A stretch of DNA of 64,000 bases from Anopheles merus. Taxonomy: Eukaryota; Arthropoda; Insecta; Diptera; Culicidae. Shown piece by piece: positions 33,436 to 44,489 of this stretch; position 1 is the first letter of the stretch, and each line of letters begins with the position of its first letter. Location of the stretch: NCBI RefSeq assembly GCF_017562075.2, contig NC_054084.1:21750389-21814388 (forward strand), written 5' to 3'. The notes under the pieces are model-generated. The model searched no databases, was not told where the DNA came from, and saw nothing but the letters and a program-made list of their open reading frames with translations. Made by a program: the position numbers and the translations under genes.

Positions 33436-36026
33436 CTAAGCCGTTTGCTCCATTGTTTCAATGCATACTGCCGTCGATTCACCGTCGATTATCTTGTACC
33501 GCTTCATGTAATCCAAAATCTGCCCCCGATTGTCGGCGCCAATCATAGCGAGCGCCTGGCGGAACTGTTTCAGCACGGTACGCTCCTCGGCCTGCTGCTC
33601 CGGTTCATCGTCGCCGTAATAACAAAACATAGCCCAAACGTCCAGCAGGTAGAAACAGCCGGTTAAAAATTCCAAACTCATGTGACCGAACCGTTCCCGC
33701 ATGAGCAGCGCATACTCTAGCGCTAGCTTGTTGAGCGCGTTTGAGTGGGCCAATCCCTTGCAGGTGGCTATTCGTGTGAAACATTCAAGAATGTGCCGTA
33801 GCGCAATGGCTCTCGTTTGATTGCTGTGGATCAATATTTGCTTGCCGTAGTTATACGCACTCTCAGCGCGCTGGAAGTTACGTGTTTCGTCGCCTGTAAG
33901 TAAGGAGAAGGAATGTTATTGCACACCACGAAACTTTGGAGATGGACGAGCATTTACTTACGACGATCATCTGGATCCAGATCTAAAATTTGGCTTAACC
34001 ATTCGGAGGGGATTTCCGCCGAACAGTACACACACACTGTTGGCAGTTCCTCCAGGTTCAGCTCCTTCGAGTACTCCCGCCGACAGGCGGGACAGCGGAT
34101 CATGTTGAACCGCTGCTCGAACGTAGCGTCACCCTCCCGGCATCGCTCGCAACCACAGTCGAAGCAGTACTGCGCCCGAAGCAGCATCTTCCGCTCCGCT
34201 GCCGCCATCAGCCGGTAGTGTGGACCGTAACAGTTGAAAACTTCACCACCCGCACCGATCGGGCGGGTCGCGTGTACCGTGAGTGTCGCTCGTTCGAAGT
34301 GATTGCGTATGTTAGGATCGCAGGAATGGTTGAACATGCTGATGCGGGGAAAGATTGCCGTAAACACGCGGGAGCTTTTAAGGCACAGATGCAGCGATCC
34401 GGCAAGCAGCAACGAATCGTTTAGGTTGTAAAATTGCCCCTTCGAAGGAAGGGCCAGGCGAAGCTCACTGATCGCGTGCCCATTGCAGACCAGCTGGCCA
34501 ATGTGGCGTGTGATGAACGCTCCACAGCACACCAGCAGTTCGGCCGGTGGCATGGCGCAATCCTTCACCGCTTCCGCAAACGGTGTACATTCTTGCAGAT
34601 AGATGGTAAGCATCAGACCGGCCTGCCAAGATGAGTACATAGTAAGTCAAACATAAAACTAGGAGCGCAAACGAAATACCAACCAGCGTATACCGCATCC
34701 TATCGTCGGGGTCCATCTTGTCGAAGTTCGTCACCAACCGCAACACTCGACCGTAGTGAGAGAACGGATTGTCTTCCTCTCTGGTCGCTTCCAGCACGCG
34801 CCGATAGCAGACGGATGCGTCCGTTGCCTTCGCCATTTCTCCGGCAATCGTTCCGAGCCCGTCCAGGAAGCAGCGCAACCCGAGATGGGCGATTCCGATC
34901 TGGTACCACAGGTGCTTCCGGTAGCCAAAGCACTCGAACCGGTGCACCGGCCGATGAGCCACCCGGCATCGTGTGCTGCAGTAGCAGGCTCTGCCGCACG
35001 TGGGACAACTGTGGGGCAGCAGGAGAGATTAAGCGCAATCTTCCTTCTCGGCGGTCACTGCGATCATTACTTACGGAAAGGGGACCACATTTACTTTGGC
35101 ACACTTTTGGCAGTCGAAGGAAGGCAGCGTGGAACTGCTTTCCGGATCGTAGACAGGCACGAACGAAACGGCCGTTTCCCTGGCAACCGTATCGTTTGCT
35201 TTGATTGCTTCCGCTGCCACAATATAGCGACCGACTGCAGGAGCTTCTTTTCTAAAAAATATGATTAAATTGTAACATACTATCGAAAAAAAAGTAATAT
35301 AGCACTTCACTTACTCTTTTAAGACGGCTTCTTCCCGCAGCACGGGGCTCGTTGCATTTTCCTCCTCTTCTACCGTACAGTCTCTGTCTGCTGCATCGTA
35401 CATAGCACGCCAGCCTTCCAGCCTTCGTTGCTCTGCTTTTTGGAGCGCTTTCTCGGCAGCAATTCGCGCTATGCCTTCAACAATCGGACCTAATTTGACT
35501 GGCTCACCCAGCCGCTCGGCACATTCCGCCTGCCGGAACAGAACCTTCAGTCGACTGTCCGCCGGATAGTCTCCGTCCAGCGCGAGCTGGCAATCGTCGA
35601 ACGCTTCCCGATACCGGCGCAGGCGAATGAGGGCGGCCGCACGGTTCGCGTGTCCCAGGGCGAGCGATCTCGAACCGCCAGGGGCAGCAAAGATCGCTTT
35701 GCTGTACGCTTCCACCACCACATGATACTCTGGCGTGCTGGCTTTAAACATGTCGTTGCCACGTGTGCGAAACTGGTTTGATTTGTTCTCGCCGCTGGCA
35801 CGCACGTTTGGCAGCTTTTGTAGCCACGAGCGGAAAAGGTCACTGCAAGTACAGAGGGGATGCGCACTATTAGACACGCCAAACTAATGTAATCGGCTAG
35901 GGTTTACCAGAGTTTCGGCACATTCGCTAGATGCCGTATGGTGTCCACCTCGCTAGCAGTGCGCGGCATTTGATGCTGCAATTTATAGACTATGGAGTCG
36001 ACCATTTCATCCCAATCGCACTCCAT
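33436..36026 (-). CDS. SMYD4-like SET and MYND domain protein
   Basis: Six exons on the minus strand: 36026-35908, 35842-35315, 35251-35075, 35008-34684, 34622-33962 and 33893-33436. All phases join, giving 755 residues. TPR-like helices lie in exon 2 (about residues 60-150). A MYND zinc finger spans about 259-297, with CQKC, CPTC, CYCSTRC and a final His/Cys pair, and is split by intron 3. The SET core NHSCDPN is at about 481-487, the catalytic-type FNCYG at about 512-516, and post-SET cysteines (CFDCGCERC) follow. A second TPR-like helical region closes the protein. This order is that of SMYD4 and insect SmydA/Smyd4 proteins, putative protein-lysine methyltransferases; SMYD4 is linked to heart and muscle development. 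Exon 4 uses a weak donor (CTG followed by GTTGGT), chosen because only it keeps phase. Drosophila has several such paralogues, so the exact orthologue is uncertain. Confidence 0.9.
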
Positions 36027-36186
36027 GGTTAGTTGCAAACCCGGTAAGAAAGGTGCCGATCGCACCAAAAACGAAATGTAAACAAACTGTGTTTTGACAT
36101 TCTGTTTAAGGCCACTTTGCCCCCCTCCCTCATTGGACAACGACGGTCCAACGGACAATGACTGTTCGTCAATTAGGCATCTATTA

Positions 36187-36617
36187 AGGCCTTATTAGAC
36201 GGAGGAAAATACTATCATTCAATTTTGGAATCTTTCCTTCAAACAGGGTTTGACAGATAGATGCCAGTCGGAAAATCGGAATTCGGCATGCTCAATTCCG
36301 ATTTGCTCCAGAGTAGATTTTTACTGTCAATGTCGGTAGAGCGAATTCCAAATCAAATATGCTGCGGAATATGAAACTTATGTAGCTCATGTGAAGATAA
36401 TGGTAATATCGATACACTGACCTGTTATAAAATCATGATGACACACAAATTAACACCGGTTTAGGTTCTCATATACTCTTTAGTGATCCGTTAGTAGTTT
36501 TTTTTTTATTGAGCATGCCGAATTCCGCTTTTCCGACTGGCATCTATCTGTCAAACCCTGTTTGAAGGATAGATTCCAAAATCGAATGACAGTATTTTCC
36601 TCCGTCTAATAAGACCT
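36187..36617. mobile_element. 431-bp MITE D with about 110-bp inverted ends and TTA duplication
   Basis: The left end starts AGGCCTTATTAGACGGAGG and the right end finishes CCTCCGTCTAATAAGACCT. The arms match over about 110 bp with few changes (for example GACAGATAGATGCCAGTCGG and its inverse). TTA flanks both sides at 36184-36186 and 36618-36620. The interior includes a 59-bp segment also found at 42807-42864. There is no coding capacity. The start lies 160 bp upstream of the SMYD4-like ATG, so it may affect that promoter. Confidence 0.88.
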
Positions 36618-36643
36618 TTACACACAAAGTCTAATAAATCTTA

Positions 36644-36905
36644 CCGCAGGACTCCACACAGCATAACACGGAGCGCAACATAACAATTTACAGCTACCAA
36701 ACGCTTCACAAAACACTTGGAAAAGGAGGTAAAGCGTTTCATTACCTGTCGGTCATCGCAGTAGGCTGGTAGTTTTTCTACGAGCAATGAGCGGCCTACT
36801 GAGGATATTCAAAATTTGATACCAGCAATAAAGCGTTTTCTGAAGCGTTTGGCAGCTGTCAGTTGTTATGTTGCGCTCCGTGTTATGCTGTGTGGAGTCC
36901 TGCGG
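36644..36905. mobile_element. 262-bp MITE E with near-perfect inverted ends and TTA duplication
   Basis: The ends are CCGCAGGACTCCACACAGC and its inverse, matching over about 40 bp. TTA flanks at 36641-36643 and 36906-36908. The empty site (AATCTTATAAGCC) is preserved at 39757-39769, which confirms both the limits and the 3-bp duplication. Confidence 0.9.
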
Positions 36906-37264
36906 TTATAAGCCGCAACCCAAATAGCCAGCTCGTACTCCATAGCTGATTTGGAGCTGTTTAACGAAAAATCGTTCCGATGTCGTACTTTGTGGCTGAT
37001 TAAGAGATAGACGATACTTTGCGGAACTATGGAGCTTTTTAACAGATACATGGTACTGTTTGGAACTTTGTGGCTGATTAGCACTTTATGTAGGGTTCAT
37101 GATGGAACTTGAAGGCTTGTTAAAAAAGCGTACCGAACTTGGTGGAACTTTATAGCTTTTTAATGCATGACATCGGTACGAGATGGCTCTTGTCAAAGTG
37201 TCAAAGACGGACGCCGGCAATAATGTCATTGCTGCTGTACAAGTTAGATTCGTTAATTGAAGAA

Positions 37265-38819
37265 CCCATATAACCAAGATACCGAAAACGCCACCAATTT
37301 CTTGTACTAAAAATCCAATTCCATCAAACAAAGCTAATAAACTATCAGTTTGGTGGGTTAAGCCACATGGCCACAGAAGCAGCCACTTCAATGTTGTTGA
37401 AGTCAGATTTTTATGCACGGGCAATTTATTTGCTCAACATGTTTCACCTGTGTTTAAATGTTATTTAATTGTGCAAAGGAAGCAATTAAACGTGTGTGTT
37501 TAAATTGGTTTGTTGTAAAACAAACATGTTTTATGTATATGTGTATGTTGTGTCCGCACAAAACAAACATGAAGACGGTGGTGTACGGCACAAACAGAAT
37601 ATGTATTTTATCACTACCCAAATAGCCAGAATTGCTTAAGCAGCTCATTTTGGCACGCTAAAGATCGCTGCTCTAATTCGCCTTTTGCAGTAGATAAACA
37701 GCATCAAAGTTCTAGGTGGGTCTTTCAAACAGCGCCTAAGCAGCTTCCTTATGCCACGATGCCAGGTATTATTTTTCTTTGTGTTTTATTTTCAAGCAAG
37801 CGTCATCGATAAAATAAACAACAAGATTTGTTTCGTTTAAACAGATATATGTATATTTTTAAATCTTCTGTATTGATGAATTACACAAAATTTTAAACAA
37901 TTTACTGATAATTCACAATCACTTCACTCAATATTCATTCTTCAAATAACGAATCTAACTTGTGCAGCAGCAATGAGATTATTGCCGGCGTCCGTCTTTG
38001 ACACTTTGACAAGAGCCACCTTGTACCGATGTCATGCATTAAAAAGCTATAAAGTTCCACCAAGTTCAGTACCCTTTCTTAACAAGCCTTCAAGTTCCAT
38101 CATGAACCCTACACATAGTGCTAATCAGCCGCAAAGTTCCAAAAAGTACCATGTGCCTGTTAAAAAGCTCCATAGTTCCGCAAAGTACTGTCTATCTCTT
38201 CATCAGCCACAAAGTACGACATCGGAACGATTTTTCGTTAAACAGCCCTAAATCAGCTATAAAGTACGAGCTGGCTATTTGGGTATCTTTGGTATATGTT
38301 CAACCGTTTACAATAATAAATAATACCACACAATAACACGCAATGCGGGGAGAAGACGGCTGGTCCTTCTCGCGCCGCGATCCTCACTGAGGACGTCACA
38401 GGATGACAGCCCTGCTGTCAACAGTGAGCCCTCAGGATGAGGCAGCGGTCTGTCCACAACAGTGTATATGTGTGTTTGTTTACTTGCGAATGAGCTTTTC
38501 CATTTCGCTGGTCAGTGCATAGTTTATAGACTAATAATATTGCTGGAGTTGAAGTGCAGTGATGTAAGTGAATGAATTTAATCAACCTAGGAGTTAAAAT
38601 CCTGTCCAGCATATTGACCTAAGCCAACCCTTGATCAAACTTTTCCTCAAAGCATTTTTGGAAAAGGTGGCTTAAGGGTGGGCAAGATAAATACATCGGA
38701 TCGGAACTGGCAGCTCCGATTGTTCTAAAATTTGGTGGGTTAACGACTGAATCAACCACCCCAAACCCACGTGGGTTTGAAGTGGTTTTACAGTGGGTTA
38801 AGGACGATTTGGTTATTTG
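37265..38819. mobile_element. element C inside family A, itself carrying a second A copy
   Basis: The left end is CCCATATAACCAAG and the right end TTGGTTATTTGGG, giving inverted repeats of about 13 bp. AA at 37263-37264 and 38820-38821 is the target duplication, confirmed by comparison with the uninterrupted A copy (GAAGAATGAAT). Inside, an inverted family A element occupies 37617-38283. The remaining 888 bp encode nothing recognisable. The part at 38340-38460 is GC-richer, which suggests a further fragment. Confidence 0.75.
37617..38283. mobile_element. family A MITE, intact inverted copy (667 bp) within element C
   Basis: It starts CCCAAATAGCCAGAATTGC and ends AGCTGGCTATTTGGG, antiparallel to the copy at 29333. 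TA at 37615-37616 and 38284-38285 is the likely target duplication. Similarity to the other copies is high along its whole length, so it moved recently relative to C. Confidence 0.88.
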
Positions 38820-38912
38820 GGAATGAATATTGAGTGAAGTGATTGTGAATTATCAGTGAATTGTGTTAAATTTTATGTAATTCATCAATACAAAAGATTT
38901 AAAAATATACAT

Positions 38913-39499
38913 CCCAAGCGCCACAGATTAAGCTTAAACGACTGGAAAATTGAATATCCATAGAAAAAAATGAAAGCTCCACAGCTTCATTGGTTTGATC
39001 AATAGATGGCGTATTACAACTCATCATTATATTGCTATCCTTTTCTTGCAATGTGTTTCGACAAGTTGCATTTTATTATGACCTATATAGCCTTCTAACT
39101 TTCTGAGCAAAAATCTATATAAATGGTCGTGTGGTTAGATACGTGGGTATCAACACCAATGACCATTGCTCAAATCTCACTTGCTTCAGTGCTGGTGGTT
39201 TCCGTTGGAGTTTAGTATTTAAACAATCGTATCGCCGTTCTAGTTCTAGCGATGCATAACTTCAATGCGAAACCATACAACAGTACAGAGGAAATGAGAA
39301 AGCTCTCCTCCAAGCGATGAAGCTCAACTGGTTGGGGTATCCCACCAACAGATAGCGCCACCAGCTTTTTTGCTATTTTTAGAATGCATGAGTCGTTTGG
39401 CGTCTGCTAAACGAAGTCTTTCTATATTCCGTTTAGGTAGAGAACTTGAGTCGTTTAGAAGCCGTTTAGTGGTCGTTTAGTGGATTTGTGGCACTTGGG
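38913..39499. mobile_element. family B MITE, intact copy (587 bp) within family A
   Basis: The ends are CCCAAGCGCCACAGAT and, inverted, CCCAAGTGCCACAAAT. AT duplicates of the target lie at 38911-38912 and 39500-39501, confirmed by the uninterrupted A copy (ATACATATGTG). A tRNA-like stretch lies at about 39126-39182. There is no coding capacity. The right half matches the truncated copy at 30129-30551. Confidence 0.85.
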
Positions 39500-39912
39500 A
39501 TATGTGTTAAAACGAAACAAATCTTGTTGTTTATTTCATCGTTGACGCTTGCTTGAAAATAAAACACAAAGAAAAATAATCCCAGGCATCGTGGCTTAAG
39601 GAAGCTGCTTAGGCGCTGTTTGAAAGACCCACATAGAACTTTGATGCTGTTTATCTACTGCAAAAGGCGAATTAGAGCAGCGATCTTTAGCGTGCCAAAA
39701 TGAGCTGCTTAAGCAATTCTGGCTATTTGGGTAGCCTTTACACACAAAGTCTAATAAATCTTATAAGCCACAAAAAAGACAACAATTCGACAAGTCGTCT
39801 AATAACATGGGATCTGTCAATTAATAGACAGTTAATGGGATCGGTTGTCTTTGTATTTTGATTTGGGCTGGTAGGGCCATATCAAGACCATTTTACTCCA
39901 CACAATACATTA

Positions 39913-40135
39913 CAGGGTTTGCCACGATTTATTGATCGGTTCCCTTGTTTTTTTGTGTGTTCCTACGATTTTTTGGCCGTTTCCCACAATTATTTGGCTC
40001 AATTGTATTGATATCCAATCGAACGATACAAATAAATTGCGGGAACGAAGCAAAAATCCAAGTGATAAGATGAATAAATCGTGAGTCGAGCCCAAAAAAT
40101 TATGCGAACTGATCAATAAATTGTGAGAAACCCTG
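39913..40135. mobile_element. 223-bp TA-type MITE, copy 2 (diverged)
   Basis: It starts CAGGGTTTGCCACGATTTAT and ends AATTGTGAGAAACCCTG, matching the element at 22147-22392 with substitutions and small gaps. The left TA is intact and the right is CA. Divergence is clearly greater than for copy 1. Confidence 0.8.
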
Positions 40136-41159
40136 CATCACTACAGACAGACTGTACTTATGACGTTGATTTTCGTTGAAATTCATTTCAAACACATATA
40201 TTTGTTATCAATGCGTAAACTTCTGATTGTTTTTCATGAATAAGACGTTGAAGTATCGATTGTCGTTAAAATAACAACCCAACTGACATTTTATAGCACG
40301 AATAATCGGGAATTCGAGCCTTAAACTTCCCTTGAACTGCACCAGTTTAAGAGAATTTAGAAAAAGTCCTTTAAAATCATATGTGATGCGGCTTTTTCGT
40401 TCCTTTCTTCTAGATTCGCTCGGAAACGATGTTTTCTATCGTTATAGTTGGCCATGTACACAATTTATACATATATAATATCCATTTTTTATAAAATAGC
40501 GTCAGACAAAATTAGCTCTTGTTTTTCATAAAAAAGCCATAGCTATGAATGAAAAATGAGATCGACGGCATCGTTCATCGATAGAGGAACGTCTAATTTA
40601 CGATCACACCAAATCTTGGCGCTTTCAACACACTTGATCACACAAAAACCCACAATTTCAGGCGTATCGAGTACTAATCGAGCAGATATGGTAAAACAAT
40701 TTCGAGCAAATGTCACTTGGGAATGTAAAGAGGTTTAACCAAAAAGATATAGACCAAAATCCTTAACAGGTCCATTTTGCCCCGCTTTCTGTTACGTCAA
40801 ATTGTCATCGTGCGATGTTTTTTTTTATTTTTTCGATGATAACGTTTGTGACAGTTTCGAGGCGGCACCGTGTAAATGCGGCTCTGAGCGGTGTACAAAA
40901 ATACACACCAGCTTGTAAGCGCTAGCGAACGGCAGAAGAAAAACCATCAGGAGAGAGTGTACAATCAGGTAAGAGCGTCTGTGTAAATATGGAAACCATA
41001 AAAAGTGAGTTATTAAGTACACCTGTGCATTGCAGCAAACGCGCCATTCAGACGCTGTGCGGGTTCCGTCAACAAAATTCTTACGAAACAAACCCCAGCC
41101 GCAGACAGCAACCTGCACCGACAACTGATTGTGCCGGACCAACAGAAAAGAAAACAAGG
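40136..41159 (+). other. upstream and 5' UTR region of cornichon
   Basis: AT-rich until about 40790, then more GC-rich with ACGGTG/GCGGCT words from 40860, where transcription probably starts. The sequence between 40989 and 41159 is open in frame with cornichon, but the extra N-terminus is not family-like and is taken as UTR. Confidence 0.5.
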
Positions 41160-41879
41160 ATGGCGTTTAACTTCCCCGCATTTAGCTACATCGTGGCATT
41201 GATTATCGATGCCTTTCTCATATTCTTTTCCATCTTCCACGTGATTGCCTTCGACGAGCTGAAGACGGACTACAAAAACCCGATCGATCAGTGCAATTCG
41301 CTCAATCCGGTAATTCTGCTGCTGCCATTCCCCACTGGGCCCTACCGCCGATCGATATTTTAACGCTTGTTGCGCTTCTTCTTCTTTGCCCCCTCCTTTT
41401 TAGCTCGTCCTGCCGGAGTACGGGCTGCATATACTGTTCAATTTGCTGTTCCTATTTTCGGGCGAATGGCTATCGCTCGCCCTAAACATACCGCTCATCG
41501 CGTACCATATATGGAGGTAGTGTGTGGAGGCTGCTGCTTATCATGGGCAGCGCATTGGTCGCCAGCATTTGTTTGCTTAATGTGTCTCTCTGGTTTCAGG
41601 TACGCTAACAGGCCGGTTATGTCGCAGCCGGGACTGTACGATCCAACCAGCATCATGAATACGGATGTGTTGCGAGCGTGCTTACGGGAAGGTTGGATTA
41701 AGCTGGCGGTGTACCTATTATCGTTCTTCTACTATCTTTACGGGTAAGCAATTTGGGCAGATGAGTTCGATTCTCACTGGCAGCTGTTGTGTGCAGAGTG
41801 TAATTAATCGGTCGATTTGGGCATCTGCTTTTTTTTGTATCGTTCCTATAGCATGATAATGGCTCTGATTGCCTCGTAA
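41160..41879 (+). CDS. cni: Cornichon, ER cargo export receptor
   Basis: Four exons (41160-41309, 41404-41516, 41600-41743, 41852-41879) join in phase to 144 residues, the exact length of Drosophila cornichon. It opens MAFNFPAFSYIVALI and carries the strongly conserved HVIAFDELKTDYKNPIDQCN and PLIAYHIWRYANRPVMSQPG. Three hydrophobic segments span the ER membrane. The family escorts transmembrane cargo such as TGF-alpha-like Gurken into COPII vesicles, and in vertebrates binds AMPA receptors. In flies it is needed for oocyte polarity. Introns are short (94, 83 and 108 bp). The upstream frame is open for 57 codons, but the family start is at ATG 41160. Confidence 0.97.
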
Positions 41880-44489
41880 ACGGCAAGGCGGCAAGTGACA
41901 CACCAAGACACGAGCCTCCGTCGAGTGAGCTTTAAGAAAAAACGGTCTAGATATTGTGAGAGTAGTATTGTAAAGCAAAGAAAGGAAAAAAAGAATCGCG
42001 TAACTAATTGCCATGATTGTTGCTTTTGTAATGTTTCGTTCGCTCAGAACGATTCATCTGGCTGCAGTACATTTCGAGCGCTAATTCGGATTGGTCTTGA
42101 TCAGCTCCAATTTTGTATCGTAATCACACTTCATTGCTAATTACAAAAAAAAAAACCCTAAATAGATCTCCCAAATAGGTAGTATAACTTCTAATTTCAA
42201 CAGCAACAACAAAATCCTTAAAAGTGCTCTTATCAACCTATCAAAAATTCAGTAACTAAATAGATAATTAATGCAATCCGTTCACGCAATTAATCATGTA
42301 ATCATTTCAAACTCAAAATGTTTTGAAATTTACAAAAAAAACATTATATTCCATTGTCAAAGTGGATAGCTCGTTCGCAACTAATTCAATTTCAAGACTA
42401 GCCCGTGTTAGCGATTGGAAAAAAGAAACACTGTAATATAAATTCTTTATTTTCATTCATCAACGATAATACCGCGAAGAAGTCATCTGATCGTCCAGTG
42501 ACTGACGACTAGTGAATACTTATTTATTCCGTTCATTTATGCATAATTTCATTCCCCTTTTTCAACTGCCAACTGCTGGTTGCAACTGGGCGATAGAAAG
42601 AGTGTTGGCAACGGCAGACGATCTTGACGATAATCAAACGGCCAGCGCAAGCATCAGACAGGACACTCTCAGATCAGTGAATAGAATTATACAATGGGCG
42701 TATAGAGCGAATGACGACGCATATACAGAGACACAGACACACGATGTTTTCCTGTACTCAATAAACCAAACTGAACCATTTTCGAAATTACTAACAACGT
42801 AATGATAACGCCGGTTTAGGTTCTCATGTACTCTTTAGTGATCCGTTAGTAGTTTTTTTTTATTTTGACTGAAAGAATGCTCATAAAGTAGTAGTGTAAT
42901 ACCATTTCCCTAAATACTCAAAATACCATTTTCTCCATGTAATCATCTCGTAGTGACCTATCACTTACCTTTTGATTGTAATAATTATTTCGGATATCGC
43001 AACCAACCTTCGCCGAGATCGTTACAGCTTTTTAAAGCTAAGGTTTTGTTGTTTTCATTTATTCTAAAAAAAGGGCTTCGTTTTAATCCTAAAAAATGAA
43101 CTATAAATGGCTAACACGTTGAATGTTCGTATGCTCCCTCGTCTCACTATCGCTATTATCCTTGTTCCATGTCGGGCCGTTGGAGCAAGTGGGCTTTCTT
43201 TATCCTTCTTTTATACCACTACTCCCCGAAATCATTTATTCGCTACGGGTGTCGGCCTGTGGCACTGGGTGGTCATTTTAATTTAATTTACACTACAACA
43301 TCTCTCACTTACAGACCCCCGAACAAACGGTAAGGTGTACACTAAGTATAGCAGCAAATCCATGCCGGTTTTGTCATATAAATTATAGAAGTACTACATA
43401 GTTGTAAGTATAGCTAATAGACATTAATGCTACGCTTTTTTTCTTCCTCTCCCAGCGCCATAAAACTAACAAAACGAATCCGTACATTTGAGGGTTTATC
43501 TAACTCATCTTCTCATTTCAGGAGCGCTAGCGCTAAGGACAAAATTGGCAGGGATGGAGAGTTGCAAAGTGCTCCAGGGGACGGGAGCTCCATTGCCTTG
43601 TAACACGCTAAATCGTCACTATATATTTATTTATTTTTTCTACAAGCACGTTCTACGTCTTAAATCTATTGCGGGAGGGCTGTTGCTATCGCAGTTGTCT
43701 CCTTCATTTAAACATAATTGCGGCCACACCTTACGCAGGTCAGGCACGCACGCGGTAGTATAAGTTACGGGAGTATACCTTAAGCATCGAATAATACTAG
43801 TTCGTTCACCGCTCCGTAGGTGTGCGGGCGCACACCGTCCTCGCAAGTGATTTGTGATTCTTGTGATGTTTTGTGCCTGCCTTGCCCTGTTCCTCTGTCC
43901 CCACGTGCGATCGAGGACCCCCGGCTACAGGCGTGTAACTACACTAATAGCTAAACGTACGCTCAACGAAAGGGAGACGTAGACTAGTTTGCCACAACTT
44001 ACATCCTAGACGCGAGCTCGAGACCCTTCCCAGTCCTTGCTTTCGATTTCGGGTTCGCGTTCTTGTTCTAACTGCTAAAAAACAACTGACACGCATGGTG
44101 CGCGCTTGAAGACGCGCAAAACCCGCCTGTCTCGGTATTCGCTTGCGCATTTACATCGTATGGCGGTGGCGCTCGGTATGGCCTGTACATCAGCGCGTGT
44201 GGTAAGGAGGGGGGAGGAAGTATTTTTTAGCAAATTAACAACTCTCTAACTCTAATGAACAACAAATACTTGGTAACTGTTCAATTTTGGGATCATTTCA
44301 CTTTTTTATCGGTAGCTGAACTGCTCTCAACTCTCATGCTCTCTCTCTCAGACACACACACTCAACACATTCGCTTTTCATTGACTCATCTCATTTATCG
44401 TCTCGTAGATTTTGTATAACTTTACACACTTTACACCCAAAGGCCGGTGTATGGATATGATGGTCCCGATGGGGCACGCGACTCCGTTA
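41880..44489. other. gene-free stretch downstream of cornichon
   Basis: No gene is supported. The first few hundred bases are cornichon 3' UTR; an AATAAA lies near 42760. On the minus strand TTTATT words at 42446 (AATAAAG inverted) could end a transcript from the right. A 58-bp repeat at 42807-42864 is shared with MITE D. 43480-44150 is more GC-rich with ambiguous short frames. Confidence 0.5.
42807..42864. repeat. 58-bp segment shared with MITE D interior
   Basis: From AACGCCGGTTTAGGTTCTCA to the T-run the sequence repeats 36452-36510 with only one or two differences, while flanks on both sides are unrelated. It may be a fragment of another element that D picked up, or a small repeat of its own. 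Confidence 0.7.

Larger units (their letters stand above)
36919..39731. mobile_element. family A MITE split by nested insertions C and B
   Basis: Family A sequence begins at 36919 (CCCAAATAGCCAG) and runs to 37264, resumes at 38818 (AATGAATATTGAGTG) to 38912, and again from 39500 to 39731 (CTGGCTATTTGGG). Joined, the parts follow the intact copy at 29333-29998. Element C (37265-38819) interrupts the first join with an AA duplication, and element B (38913-39499) interrupts the second with an AT duplication. Confidence 0.88.

Noticed and set aside
40989..41159. N-terminal extension of cornichon by 57 residues
   Set aside because: The product from ATG 41160 has exactly the family length and start (MAFNF); the extension is unlike any cornichon known to me and is better taken as 5' UTR.
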